Below are positions 34,090 through 44,744 of a DNA stretch of 64,000 nt, piece by piece. Where the stretch lies: positions 8,742,001 to 8,806,000 of the forward strand of contig NC_058153.1 of assembly GCF_011075055.1 (NCBI RefSeq), given 5' to 3'. Under the pieces are notes generated by a model. The model worked only from the letters and a program-made list of their open reading frames with translations. It did no database searches and had not been told where the DNA came from. The translations under genes were made by a program, and so were the position numbers. The stretch comes from Mangifera indica. Lineage: Eukaryota > Streptophyta > Magnoliopsida > Sapindales > Anacardiaceae. Position 1 is the first letter of the stretch. The number at the start of each line of letters is the position of its first letter.

Positions 34090-34902
34090 CATCTTTGGCA
34101 TGACAATTGGCACCCTTTAGGACCCCTCATTGACAAATATGGTCCTAGGGTGGTTTATGACTTAAGGCTTCCGTTGCATTGTAAAGTCAAGGAGGTGATT
34201 GAGGAAGAAGCATGGAAATGGCCATTGACAAATTCCACATCTCTTTTGGAAATAAAAAATACCATTATGCCTCCTCCCTCTCATGGTGATGATATCCTAT
34301 GGTGGAAACCAAGCACCAATGGTCAATTCTCCATCAAATTGGCTTGGAATAGCATTAGGGAATCCAAATCAAAAGTGCCGTGGTATAGTATCATTTGGTT
34401 CAAAAGACATTTCCCTAGGCACTCTTTCATTGCATGGATGGGTATCAAGGGTGGTATGAAGACCAAGGATAAACTACATAACCTCGGCATCATTCCAAAC
34501 AATGTGTGTGGTCTTTGCAATTTGGCTCCGGAAAGCATGGATCATCTCTTTTTCCTATGCCCCTATTCTGCCGCCATTTGGAATCATTTTGCTAATCTTT
34601 GCCGGTTTGATAATCCCCCCTATCCGTGGGGCACTCTTGTTCCTTATTATGCAAATAAATGGAAGGGAGATAATCTACTACACATCTTTTGTAAGCTTTG
34701 CTTTGTTGCCACTTTATACCACATTTGGGGTGAACGCAACCATGTCTTCTTTGGTAGGAGCAAATCTCCAAAAGAGAGGATCATTGCCGCCATCAAGGAT
34801 TGTGTGAAGGCTAGAACTTTGTCCTTATCAAACATTCCAAGTTCATGCATAAATGACTCCATTGCATTGATATGGGACTTGCCAAGATCTATATTTTGTT
34901 AA
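34090..34902 (+). pseudogene. L1 LINE ORF2, C-terminal part (zf-RVT-like)
   Basis: This continues ORF2 after B2 and the duplicated ATACT. It contains the C-terminal zinc-binding region typical of plant LINE ORF2: RHSFIAWMGIKGGMKTKDKL, then CGLCNLAPESMDHLFFLCPYS (CX2C...HX4C, about 34507-34567). The stop is TAA 34900-34902. No internal stop is seen, so apart from B2 the whole ORF2 (about 1210 codons) is open. Confidence 0.9.
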
Positions 34903-35289
34903 CTCTTTGAAGTCCGGATATTGGAAGTGTTGTGTATTGTGTTTCTTGTTTCTAGTTTATACTTGTGTGATTCCTTGTATGGCTTGTAGTTTCGGTTGGT
35001 TTGCTCACCTTAGTCGTGCATTTGTCTTCCTTCTTAGTGAATTCGTTTTGTTTTGTAGCTTTGGTGCCATGAACACCATTTGTTCCATAAAGTGCATTTG
35101 CACTTGAGTAGTAGCTTTGATTCTCTTTGTAATTTTATTTGTGCTTTCTTGTGTTGCATGATGTTTCGACATAACCTAGGGGCTTGTCCTAGGTATGCTT
35201 GTTTTAGGCTTAATTTAGGGGTTTTGTCCTAGATAAGCCATTTGTATTCTCTTTGGTATAAAATCATTAATTACTTACCAAAAAAAAAA
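34903..35289 (+). other. L1 LINE 3' UTR with stem-loops and poly(A)
   Basis: Untranslated tail. Hairpin 1 (35170-35197) and hairpin 2 (35207-35239) each have an inner six-pair stem, a bulged A on the 5' side and an outer stem. Hairpin 2 uses a U-G wobble here where L2 has C-G. A terminal hairpin (35252-35282) pairs TTTGGTA with TACCAAA at the start of the poly(A). Probable RT recognition structure (inference). Confidence 0.75.
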
Positions 35290-35304
35290 AGTTTGAAAGT
35301 CTAT

Positions 35305-35574
35305 TAGGTCATGGGTAGTTTAGGGTTAAGTTAACATTGTACTATAAAAACGAAACATTTCATGATGAATGCAGCTTTTGGCTGACTTTCACAAATAGAT
35401 TGCTTACTGTTGAGTTTACAATCTTTGAACTTATCAAGCTTCGTCTTGTGGCGTTCACCATTCACAATACCAAGGTTCATTTGATTCCATATCGATTCAG
35501 GTCAAGGTTTAATTACGTGACGAAATCGATTCAATCCTGGGAAAATATCTTCTTGAGTGTTAGGTCTTGCGTCA
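35305..35574 (+). repeat. Element C 3' LTR, second part
   Basis: This continues from 22539 after L1. A TATA-like CTATAAAAA lies at 35341-35349. The likely LTR end is TTGCGTCA at about 35574, chosen by alignment with the D LTR end (TTTCGCACA) and by the TGA/TCA termini; the exact base is uncertain. Beyond it, integrase sequence of element D begins. Confidence 0.6.
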
Positions 35575-36339
35575 AATCGTCAAGGTTTGCATTAATTACT
35601 AATATTGCTGATTTGTTTTTCCAGGACATTGTATGCTTACATGGAGTTCCAAGGAGCATCATGTCTAATCAAGATGTTGAGTTTCTTAGCTACTTCTAGA
35701 AGGTATTGTGGGAAAATTAGGTGTAAAGCTTTTATTTTCCACTACATGTCACCTACAAACCGATGGGCAAACTAAAGTAGTAAATAGGATATTAACTCAA
35801 TTATTGCATGTTGTGATTGACAAGAGCTTAAAAACTTGGAGGAATGTTTATCACAAGTAGAATTTGCATATAATAGGACGATGCATTCCACTACAGGTTA
35901 TTTCCTTTTTGAGATTGTTTATGGTTTTAATCCACTAACTTCTTTATATCTTTTACCATTGCCTTTTGATGAGAGAACTAGCTTAGATGGGAAAAGAAAA
36001 GTAGAGTTGTGAAATAGATTTATGAAAAGGTCAAACAAAACATTGAAAAATGCACTGAGTAGTTTGCTAAGCAAGCCAACAAAGGAAGGAAGAAGGTAGT
36101 ATTTCAATCAGGAGATTAGGTGTGGGTACATATGTGAAAAGAAAGATTTCCTTAGCAACAAAAGTCAAAACTCTACCTAAGGGGAGATGGTCCATTTCAA
36201 GGCCTCGGGTGAATTGGAGATAATGCCTACAAATTGGATCTTCCAGGTGAGTACAATGTAAGTGTTACTTTTAATGTTTTTGACTTATCTTTGTTTGATG
36301 ATGTAGATTTGAGGGCAAATCCTTCTCAAGAGGGGCGAG
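35575..36339 (+). pseudogene. pol: Element D integrase C-terminal fragment, strongly decayed
   Basis: The translation resembles element C integrase: [18 protein letters not shown], the [11 protein letters not shown] region (first Asp of SDRD changed), [27 protein letters not shown] and GFNPLTSL, followed by a decayed VWVH and GDGPFQ region and the PPT AAGAGGGGCGAG (36328-36339). Many stops and frameshifts. The rest of D to the left is missing, lost together with the 5' end of C. Confidence 0.8.
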
Positions 36340-36692
36340 TGATAGAGACATCATCAGAGCACAAAGCCATAGGGTTGATCCATTTCAAATACTAGTAGGA
36401 CCAATTATGAGGAGTTAAGCCAAGAAGTTGCAACAAGCCTTAACTAGACTCATGGAAGAGCTTTGGTCCTAGTCAAGCATCATGAAGGCTAATTGGGCCA
36501 AGGAAGGCATCGAAGGACTAGTTAATTTGATCTAATTCTTAGTTCAAGAAAGAGTAGAGGAATCGGCTATGAGGAATAAAAGCCCAATCCAAGAGTAGCA
36601 TGTCATATTTAGCCATCAAGGAAGCATTCAAGTGAAGACGTCCAAGCATGTCTTGGTTATTAAGCCTAGGATTATGTTATTAGTATTTTTTT
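36340..36692 (+). repeat. Element D 3' LTR, first part
   Basis: It starts TGATAGAGAC after the PPT and includes a decayed version of the LTR-coded tail (GPIMRS, stop, AKK near 36397-36425). It is interrupted by L3 at TTATTAGTATTTTTTTT (36677-36692), repeated at 56312-56328; the rest is 56329-56736. Confidence 0.75.
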
Positions 36693-36901
36693 TTTTTTGG
36701 TAAGTAAAGATTTTATACCAATGAGAAAAGGATGTACAAGTGGCTTATCTAGGACAAAGCCCCTAGATTAAGCCTAACACAAACATACCTAGGACAAGCC
36801 CCTAGGTTATGCCAAAACAACAAGAAAACATAATAAATATTCAAACAATGGTACATAGAGAACCAAAGCTACAACACATAAACAATCACACTAAATGGAA
36901 T
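36693..36901 (-). other. L3 LINE 3' UTR
   Basis: The reverse complement ends with the same terminal hairpin (TTGGTA/TACCAA) and the two CCTAGG and TCTAGG stem-loops as L1/L2, although upstream sequence differs between subfamilies. A3 interrupts it at GGAAT (36897-36901, repeated 43790-43794). Confidence 0.85.
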
Positions 36902-37768
36902 TGATGCGAATGATCAAGGGATAACTTCACCAAATTCGCACATGGGGAAGCATAACAATGGAGGTTCAAATTCTACTTCAACAAACACGAAGAAGTTGGA
37001 TCCATTGAGCTATGACGGAGGCCCAATTACACGAGCAAGAGCCAAGAAGATGAAAGCGGCAATCATTGGGCTTGTTCAAAGCCATTTGGAGCTTATGGGA
37101 AAAAGTCCAAGTGAAGTCAAAAGGGAACTCATGGTCAACGACATGACAAGCATGGAGTGTAGTTCAAGGCTTGTGCATTTAATTCAATTTGAAGAATTAA
37201 AAGAGCTTACTTTAACACAAGGGGCCCAAATACATGAATTGGTCTAAGGGCAGCAAGGAGCACATGTTGGGCTTAGTCAAATATGCATATGGAAGCCCAA
37301 GTCACATCAATTCAACTAGCCTTTTTGTGATTATTTATTATCTAGTTGTTATCCTAGTTTAATTAGGAAAGCTTGTTTAGTTATTATCTAATTGTTATCC
37401 TAGTTTAACTAGGAATCCTAGTTTAATTAGGAGAGTGCTTAGTTGTCATGAGTTGTTATTTTCCTTTTTTTTAAAGGATTTATTTCGTTTTTTTAGGGTT
37501 AGAAGCAACATATATATATGTATTAAACTCAAGATTATGGAAACTTGATTTTAATCCAAAATTCCGAATTTCTCCAAAGTTCTTGTGAGAGTTTTCTTTG
37601 AATTCATTTCTTGAGAAAGTTTTGAATTCTTTCTTTGATAATTAGAGTTCTTTGTTGTTAGATAACAAGAGGGTTCTAATTCTTTTGGTTTATGCTAGAT
37701 AGATCTTTGGGCAAGATTCAAAGAGATTGTTATAGTTCTTGTTAGATCGATTAGCAAGGGTTGTATCA
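36902..37768 (+). repeat. A3 5' LTR (867 bp)
   Basis: Ends are TGATGCGAATG and TTGTATCA. It has three CCTAGTTTAA-type units in U3 (37330-37432) and an open copy of the C-terminal tail (36942-37247), which is LTR sequence rather than a separate gene. The TATA-like CATATATATATG lies near 37509. Confidence 0.93.
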
Positions 37769-37771
37769 GTT

Positions 37772-37783
37772 TGGTATCAGAGC
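37772..37783 (+). promoter_or_regulatory. A3 primer-binding site
   Basis: TGGTATCAGAGC three bases after the LTR; initiator tRNA-Met type. Confidence 0.93.
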
Positions 37784-38375
37784 ATTGGGTCTAGTGTAAG
37801 CTACGTAACCTTTAGTCTTGTGTTCGTGCATCAATATAAAAAAAAAAACGAAAAAAAAAAATTGCATTATTCATCATCAAGTGATTTGGCAGTAGCAAAT
37901 TCAACATCAAAATTCTTCATACAAGTGGTTTGGGCAACATCAAATCAAGAGGAGCCGCAAAAGCACCAAAGTTCCATTCCTTGCCGATTTGCATCAAGTT
38001 TCACCAAAATCACATATCATGATCCAAGCTTCAAGAGGTGTTCGAAGGCTTCCAGATCTGTTTAGCTAAGAGTTTTAGTGTTAATTAGTCATCCAAAAAG
38101 AAAAAAAAAGAAAAAAAAAAGAAAGGCAAAAAAGAAAAATTCAAAGGCCATAATTTAATTTTTTTTTGTTAGCTCTAATTGTCAAGGGACTTTAATTTGT
38201 AATTCTCTTTAGAAAGTGAGTAGTAAAGGTCAACTCAAATAAGAACTCTAAGGGGAAATTCTGTGTGTGATTGTTTTGGTGAGCGTATTAGAGTATTGCA
38301 AACACATTTGAGCGAAAACACGTGAGGGAGTGTTAGAATAGGTGTTTTCTAACGTTTTTCTTGCAGGTTTACATC

Positions 38376-40289
38376 ATGGACCCTAAGGAGAAAGTTACCT
38401 TAGAAGCAATACAAGGAATGTTACAGAAGATGATGTTACAACAAGAGGACATGATGAGTGAAAACCCCAATGTCCAAGAAAGGTTGGAACAAGGTACCCC
38501 TAGCCGTGGCAAGATAAGAGACACAAAACGTAGCCTTTTTGATGATTTAGAAGGGGAGATTGAAGAAGAAGGATCTACACGTTCCAACAAAGGCAAATCA
38601 AAAGATGGGAATTTAGGTTCAATCAAAATGAAGATTCCAGCTTTCTGTGGTAAAAGTGATCCAGAGGCATATTTAGAGTGGGAGAAGAAGGTAGAGCGTG
38701 TATTTGAGTGCCATAACTACACCGAAGAGAAGAAGGTGAAATTGGCAGCCATTGAATTCACCGACTATGTTAGTGTATGGTAGGATCAATTTACCTCGAC
38801 TAGGCGCAGAAGCAGAGAAGGTCCTATTTCTTCATGGTTTGAGATGAAAACAATCATGAGGAAGAGATTTGTACCACAACACTACTATAGGGAGCTGTAC
38901 AATCGATTACAAAGGTTGAATCAAGGATCCAATAGTGTTGAAGAATATCACCAAGAGATGGAGATGGCCATGATTCGAGCCAACATTGAGGAGGATAGGG
39001 AAGCTACTATGGCACGTTTTCTTTCAGGTTTGAACCGTGATATTGCTAACCTTGTTGAGTTGCATCATTATGTAGATTTTGAGGATATGGTGCACATGGC
39101 AACCAAGATTGAAAAACAACTAAGATCAAAAACCAAGGTTATTTTGACCCCAACATCATGGAAGCCGAATTGGAAAGGGAACAAGGGGGTGATGCAAATA
39201 CAAATAAGGGCAGATCTGATCAAAGCAAAAATAAAGAGCTCACTACACCAAAAATGCAACCAAAGGATGACAAATCCAAGGGTAAATCACGTGATATCAA
39301 TGCTTTAGGTGCTTGGGATACGGACATAGAGCTGCACAATGTCCAAATGCAAAGGTGATGACCTTACGCAATGGGGAGGTGGTGAGTGAATATGGGAGCG
39401 AGGATGATGATGACTTGAGTGATATACCACCATTGGAGGATGTTTCAGAAGAAGAGGGTGATGAACCAGCCCCTAAAGGACCAATTTTCACGTTGGTTGC
39501 AAGGCGTGCTGTAAACATGCAAGCTAAGGAGGATGAGGTACAACGCGAAAATATCTTTTATACTAGATGCATGATAGATAATAAATTGTGTAGTATGATT
39601 ATTGATGGTGGTAGCTGCACTAATGTTGTTAATGCTGGTTTAGTTGATAAAGTGGGGTTGAAAACAACTAAACATCCTAGACCTTATAGGTTGCAATGGT
39701 TGAATAATAGTGGGGATATTAAGGTCACGAGGCAAGCATTAATTTCATTCTCTATTGGGCGTTATCATGATGAGGTTTTATGTGATGTAGTACCTATGCA
39801 TGCTAGTCACATATTATTGGGATGCCCTTGGCAATATGATAGGCGTGTTATACATGATGGGTATTCTAACTGATATTCATTCAACATGAATGGTAGACAT
39901 GTCAACTTGTTACCTATGACGCCTAAAGAAGTATACGAAGATCAAAAAACTTTGAGTGAATGTGAGAGTGCACATGGAAAAGAAAAGATGCACAAGCAAA
40001 AGGAGAGTTGTGAGAAAAGCCAAGAGAGGTGTGCAAATAGAGAGGAAAAATGAGAGCAAGTAGAGAGGATGCGCAGTGAGAAAAAATTCATGAGAGTGCA
40101 CATGCAAAAGGAGAGAATAGTGTGCAAAGAGTGGCAAAAAAAGAGGTAAAAGGCAATTTTTATGCAAGAGGGAGTGAGGTTCGAAAGGCTTATTTAACAA
40201 GGCAGCCTTTAATACTATTGGTATTCAAGGATGCGTGTTTATCTTTTGAATCTAACTCAATTCTCTCTTCTCTCCCTCGTTCTTTTTAA
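38376..40289 (+). pseudogene. gag: A3 gag, protease and linker, broken
   Basis: ATG 38376 (MDPKEK). TAG at 38781-38783 replaces the second Trp of the WW pair in the Gag core; A4 has the same stop. One-base deletions near 39187 and 39297 disrupt the region around the CCHC knuckle. The protease motif IIDGGSC is near 39600. Further breaks: TGA at 39871-39873, TGA near 40051, a one-base deletion near 40085, and TAA at 40287-40289. Confidence 0.9.
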
Positions 40290-43257
40290 GCTTTGTTGCA
40301 GGAATTTGAAGATTTGTTTCCCGAATCCATGCCTAATGGTTTGCCGCCATTGAGGGGGATAGAACATCAAATTGACTTCATTCCTGGAGCACAAATTCCA
40401 AATAGCCCAACTTATAGGAGCAATCCCGAAGAAACAAAGGAGTTACAACGTCAAGTGGATGAGTTGTTGTCAAAAGGGTTGATTAAAGAAAGCATGAGCC
40501 CATATGCCGTTCCTGTTCTATTGGTGCCAAAAAAGGATAGATCATGGCGTATGTGTGTTGATTGTCGCGCCATCAACAAAGTCACTGTAAAGTATCGCCA
40601 TCCTATTCCTTGTTTAGATGATATGTTAGATGAATTGCATGGTGCACGTATATTCTCTAAAATTGATTTAATGGCTGGTTATCATCAAATTAGAATGAAA
40701 GAAGGAGATGAATGGAAAACTGCCTTTAAAACAAAATATGGTTTATATGAGTGGTTAGTGATGCCTTTTGGGTTAACTAATGCTCCTAGTACGTTCATGC
40801 GCTTGATGAACCATGTTTTGCATGAATTTATTGGCAAATTCGTTGTTGTCTATTTTGATGATATACTTGTATATAGCAAATCACTTAAAGACCACATTTT
40901 GCATGTGAGATATGTTTTTTGTGTTTTGCGTGCGCAAAAGTTGCATGCTAAGCTTGCTAAATGTATGTTTTGTGTGCCTAAGGTTACATTTTTAGGTTAT
41001 GTTGTTAGCGAGCATGGTATTGAGGTTGATAATGAAAAGGCTAAGGCTATTGAATCTTGGCCTACACCTAAAAACGTTGGGGATGTTCGAAGTTTCCATG
41101 GCTTAGCTAGTTTCTATAGGCATTTTGTGCGTGATTTCTCTAGCATAGCCGCCCCTTTGACAGAAGTTATTAAAAGGAATGTTGGTTTTAAGTGGGGTGA
41201 TGAACAAGATAGTGCGTTTAATATGCTTAAATCTAAGTTAATTTCTGCTCCTATTCTTGCTTTGCCTAACTTTGATAAAACTTTTGAGATTGAATGTGAT
41301 GCTTCGGGAGTGGGAATTGGTGCTGTTCTTTTGCAAGAGGGCAAGCCAATTGCATACTTTAGTGAAAAATTGAATGGCGCAGCATTGAACTACTCAACAT
41401 ATGACAAGGAAATGTATGTATTAGTGAGGGCATTAGAGACGTGGCAACACTACCTTGTGCCTAAAGATTCGTCATCCATACCGACCATGAAAGTTTGAAG
41501 TATTTGAAAGGTCAAAACAAACTCAATAAGCGACATGCAAAGTGGAGTGAATTTCTTGAATCCTTCCCATACGTCATCAAATATAAGCAAGGTAAGGAAA
41601 ACGTTGTGGCTGATGCATTGTCAAGAAGGTATGCACTTCTTACTACTTTAGATGCTAAATTGCTTGGTTTTGAGCATATTAAAGAGTTGTATGCACATGA
41701 TCATGATTTTAGCAATGTGTATAATGCATATGAGAAAGCTGCCTTTGAAAAATTTTATAAGCATAATGACTACTTGTTTCGTTTGAATAAGCTTTGTGTG
41801 CCTAAGTGTTCTTTGCGTTTGATGTTAATTCGTGAGGCACACGAAGGAGGTTTGATGGGTCACTTTGGCATAGCTAAAACTTTAGATATTTTACAAGAGC
41901 ATTTTTTTTGGCCTAACATGAAATCTGATGTTTCTAAGTATTGCACTAATTGTATCACATGTTTGCAAGCTAAGTCTAAAGTGCATCCACATGGTTTGTA
42001 CACGCCATTGCCTGTCCCACATTCACCTTGGGTAGATGTTTCTATGGATTTTGTACTTGGACTACCTAGGACTAGACGTGGTAATGACAGCATCTATGTG
42101 GTAGTTGATCGGTTTTCTAAGATGACACACTTTATTCCATGTCATAAAACTAATGATGCTTCACATGTTGCTGATTTGTTCTTTAAAGAGGTAGTACGTT
42201 TGCATGGTATGCCAAGAACTATTGTTAGTGATAGGGATGCAAAATTTTTGTCCTACTTTTGGAAGACCTTGTGGGCGAAATTAGGAACTAAGTTGTTATT
42301 TAGTACTACTTGTCATCCACAAACTGATGGTCAAACTGAAGTTGTGAATAGAACTTTAGGGCAATTATTGCGTGCTATCATAAAAAAGAATGTGAAGTCT
42401 TGGGATGAAAGTTTACCCCATGTAGAGTTTGCATATAATAGGGTTGTGCATTCATCCACGCATTATTCACCTTTTGAAATTGTGTATGGTTTTAATTCTT
42501 TAACACCATTAGATTTATCTCCTTTACCTTTGGAAGAGCGTGTTAATTTTGATGGTGCTAAGAAGGCAGAATTTGTGCGTAATTTCCATGAGAAAGTGAG
42601 GCAAAACATAGATAAAAGGAACCAACAAGTGGCGAACCAAAGGAATCAAGGGCGTAAGAAATTGGTTTTTGAGCCGGCGATTGGGTTTGGCTACATTTGC
42701 GCAAAGAACGGTTCCCTTTGCAAAGGCGATCTAAACTTCACCCACGAGGAGATGGACCTTTTCAAGTTGTTGCAAGGATTAATGACAATGCATATAAATT
42801 AGATCTCCCTGGTGAGTATAATGTTAGTGCAACCTTTAATGTTTCTGACCTTCTTCCTTTTGATTATGCAGGTGGAGATTCGAGGTCGAATCCTTTTGAG
42901 GAAGGGGGGAGTGATGCGAATGATCAAGGGATAACTTCACCAAATTCGCACATGGGGAAGCATAACGATAGAGGTTCAAATTCTACTTTAACAAACACGA
43001 AGAAGTTGGATCCATTGAGCTATGACGGAGGCCCAATTACACGAGCAAGAGCCAAGAAGATGAAAGCGGCAATCATTGGGCTTGTTCAAAGCCATTTGGA
43101 GCTTATGGGAAAGAGTCCAAGTGAAGTCAAAAGGGAACTCATGGTCAATGACATGACAAGCATAGAGTGTAGTTCAAGGCTTGTGCATTTAATTCAATTT
43201 GAAGAATTAAAAGAGCTTACTTTAACACAAGGAGCCCAAATACATGAATTGGTCTAA
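40290..43257 (+). pseudogene. pol: A3 pol (RT, RNase H, integrase, LTR-coded tail), two frameshifts
   Basis: The RT and RNase H frame (40293-41498) carries [25 protein letters not shown] and [15 protein letters not shown] one-base deletion near 41466 shifts to the integrase frame (41495-42802) with [25 protein letters not shown] and TDGQTEV. Another near 42676 shifts to the final frame (to 43257), with GDGPFQVV and GPITRARAKKMK inside the 3' LTR. Catalytic residues are all visible, so decay is by indels. Confidence 0.9.
42898..42911 (+). promoter_or_regulatory. A3 polypurine tract
   Basis: GAGGAAGGGGGGAG, identical to A2, directly before TGATGCG. Confidence 0.85.
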
Positions 43258-43789
43258 GGGCAGTAAGGAGCACATGTTGGGCTTAGTCAAATATGCATAT
43301 GGAAGCCCAAGTCACATCAATTCAACTAGCCCTTTTGTGATTAGTTATTATCTAGTTGTTATCCTAGTTTAATTAGGAAAGCTTGTTTAGTTATTATCTA
43401 ATTGTTATCCTAGTTTAACTAGGAATCCTAGTTTAATTAGGAGAGTGCTTAGTTGTCATGAGTTGTTATTTTCCTTTTTTTTAAAGGATTTATTTCGTTT
43501 TTTAGGGTTAGAAGCAACATATATATATGTATTAAATCAAGATTATGGAAACTTGATTTTAATCTTGAGTTTAATACATATATTCCGAATTTCTCCAAAG
43601 TTCTTGTGAGAGTTTTCTTTGAATTCATTTCTTGAGAAAGTTTTGAATTCTTTCTTTGATAATTAGAGTTCCTTGTTGTTAGATAACAAGAGGGTTCTAA
43701 TTCTTTTGGTTTATGCTAGATAGATCTTTGGGCAAGATTCTAATAGATTGTTATAGTTCTTGTTAGATCGATTAGCAAGGGTTGTATCA
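42912..43789 (+). repeat. A3 3' LTR (878 bp) with a local inverted duplication
   Basis: It matches the 5' LTR except near 43515-43580, where the bases after the TATA region are followed by an inverted copy of the upstream stretch (TAATCTTGAGTTTAATACATA, truncated here), replacing CCAAA. U3 has three repeat units (43337-43442). The TSD GGAAT follows. Confidence 0.92.
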
Positions 43790-43794
43790 GGAAT

Positions 43795-44190
43795 ACAATC
43801 ACAAGTGGACCGAACACCATTATATGCTTACTCAAATATTGCATGAGGGATACCCCAATTGTTTGCAATTGACATATTTTCACTAGACTTGTTTACTTTC
43901 TTCAAGCAAGTTACCCTTACTCTAACACATTCTTTGATAAGCATTGTAACTCTCTCCTTAGGTAATCCACCTCTTCCAAAGCAAATGTCATTCCTAACCT
44001 TCCAAATGTGGTAGACGGTTGCACCAAAGCATAACTTACTCAAAATATTCTTGAGATTGTCCTCCTTCCATTTGTTAGCCAATTTCGCAATCAAAGAGGC
44101 CCACGGTATGGGATTGAGATGTTGATGACAAAGATTAAGCACTCCATTCCAGATTTGGAAGCTAAAGGCATACCTAAAAAAGAGATGATC
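43795..44190 (-). pseudogene. L3 LINE ORF2, C-terminal piece
   Basis: Minus-strand translation (44142-43828) gives a C-terminus like L1 ORF2: the KWKEDNLKNILSKLCFGATVYHIW region, then NDICFGRGGLPKERV. The stop is at 43828. L2 is inserted just upstream, at MDHLFF of the zinc-binding region. The target AAAAAAGAGATGATC is at 44176-44190 and again at 50006-50020. Confidence 0.85.
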
Positions 44191-44744
44191 AAAAGAAGAA
44201 TGATTTTTTGAAACCTAATGAGAGAGAAAATGCTTTCCCTTCTCTCTAGAATCTCACCCCTTTATTTTAAAATTTTTTCAATATATCGTCATCTTCCTCC
44301 ACTGGTTGGAGTCCCTTCCGGCATCAACCTCCAGCCCGGAGACCCCTTGTGGTCACCGACTCTTCCCTTCATGGCTTCCTTTCTTTGTTTTCACTCTTTG
44401 GGTTATCCTTCATTACTATAGTTTTTTTAGCTGTATTTTCTGTTTTGTTGTTCTCTTTGCCTTAGTTCTTCGTTTTTCACTCATTGATCTTTGTCATTAT
44501 CTCTCCAGTGATAAACTTGGTTTTCCAGGTTTGCTTTTATTCCCTCCTTCTTGTTCTTGGCGGTTTTGCTTAAACTTCCTCTCAAATTCAAAATTTCCAG
44601 TTTCTCTTTCTTCCTTTGTGTTCTTTCCCTTTTGGTGTATACAGCAGACCCCCTTTTCCCTTTTCAGAGCTGTTTTTTCCATTTTGGAAGGCTTTGTCTG
44701 CTGAGCCTTTTTTTTACTGTTTCTTTCCGTTTTTGGCTTTCCTC

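Larger units (their letters stand above)
22540..35289 (+). mobile_element. L1: near full-length plant L1-type LINE, split by B2
   Basis: It is flanked by the 15 bp TSD AGTTTGAAAATCTAT (22525-22539) and AGTTTGAAAGTCTAT (35290-35304), ends in poly(A), and has a pyrimidine-rich 5' UTR (22540-23020), ORF1, ORF2 and a structured 3' UTR (34903-35289). Without B2 it is about 6.05 kb. It inserted in the C 3' LTR. L2 is a close sister and shows the uninterrupted site where B2 later landed. Confidence 0.93.
36902..43789 (+). mobile_element. A3: family A gypsy element, complete but frameshifted
   Basis: 5' LTR 36902-37768, PBS 37772-37783, leader with the intron-like segment 38216-38366, gag from 38376, pol, PPT 42898-42911, 3' LTR 42912-43789, TSD GGAAT. 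Length 6888 bp. It is inserted in L3 in the opposite orientation. It is more damaged than A2. Confidence 0.95.
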
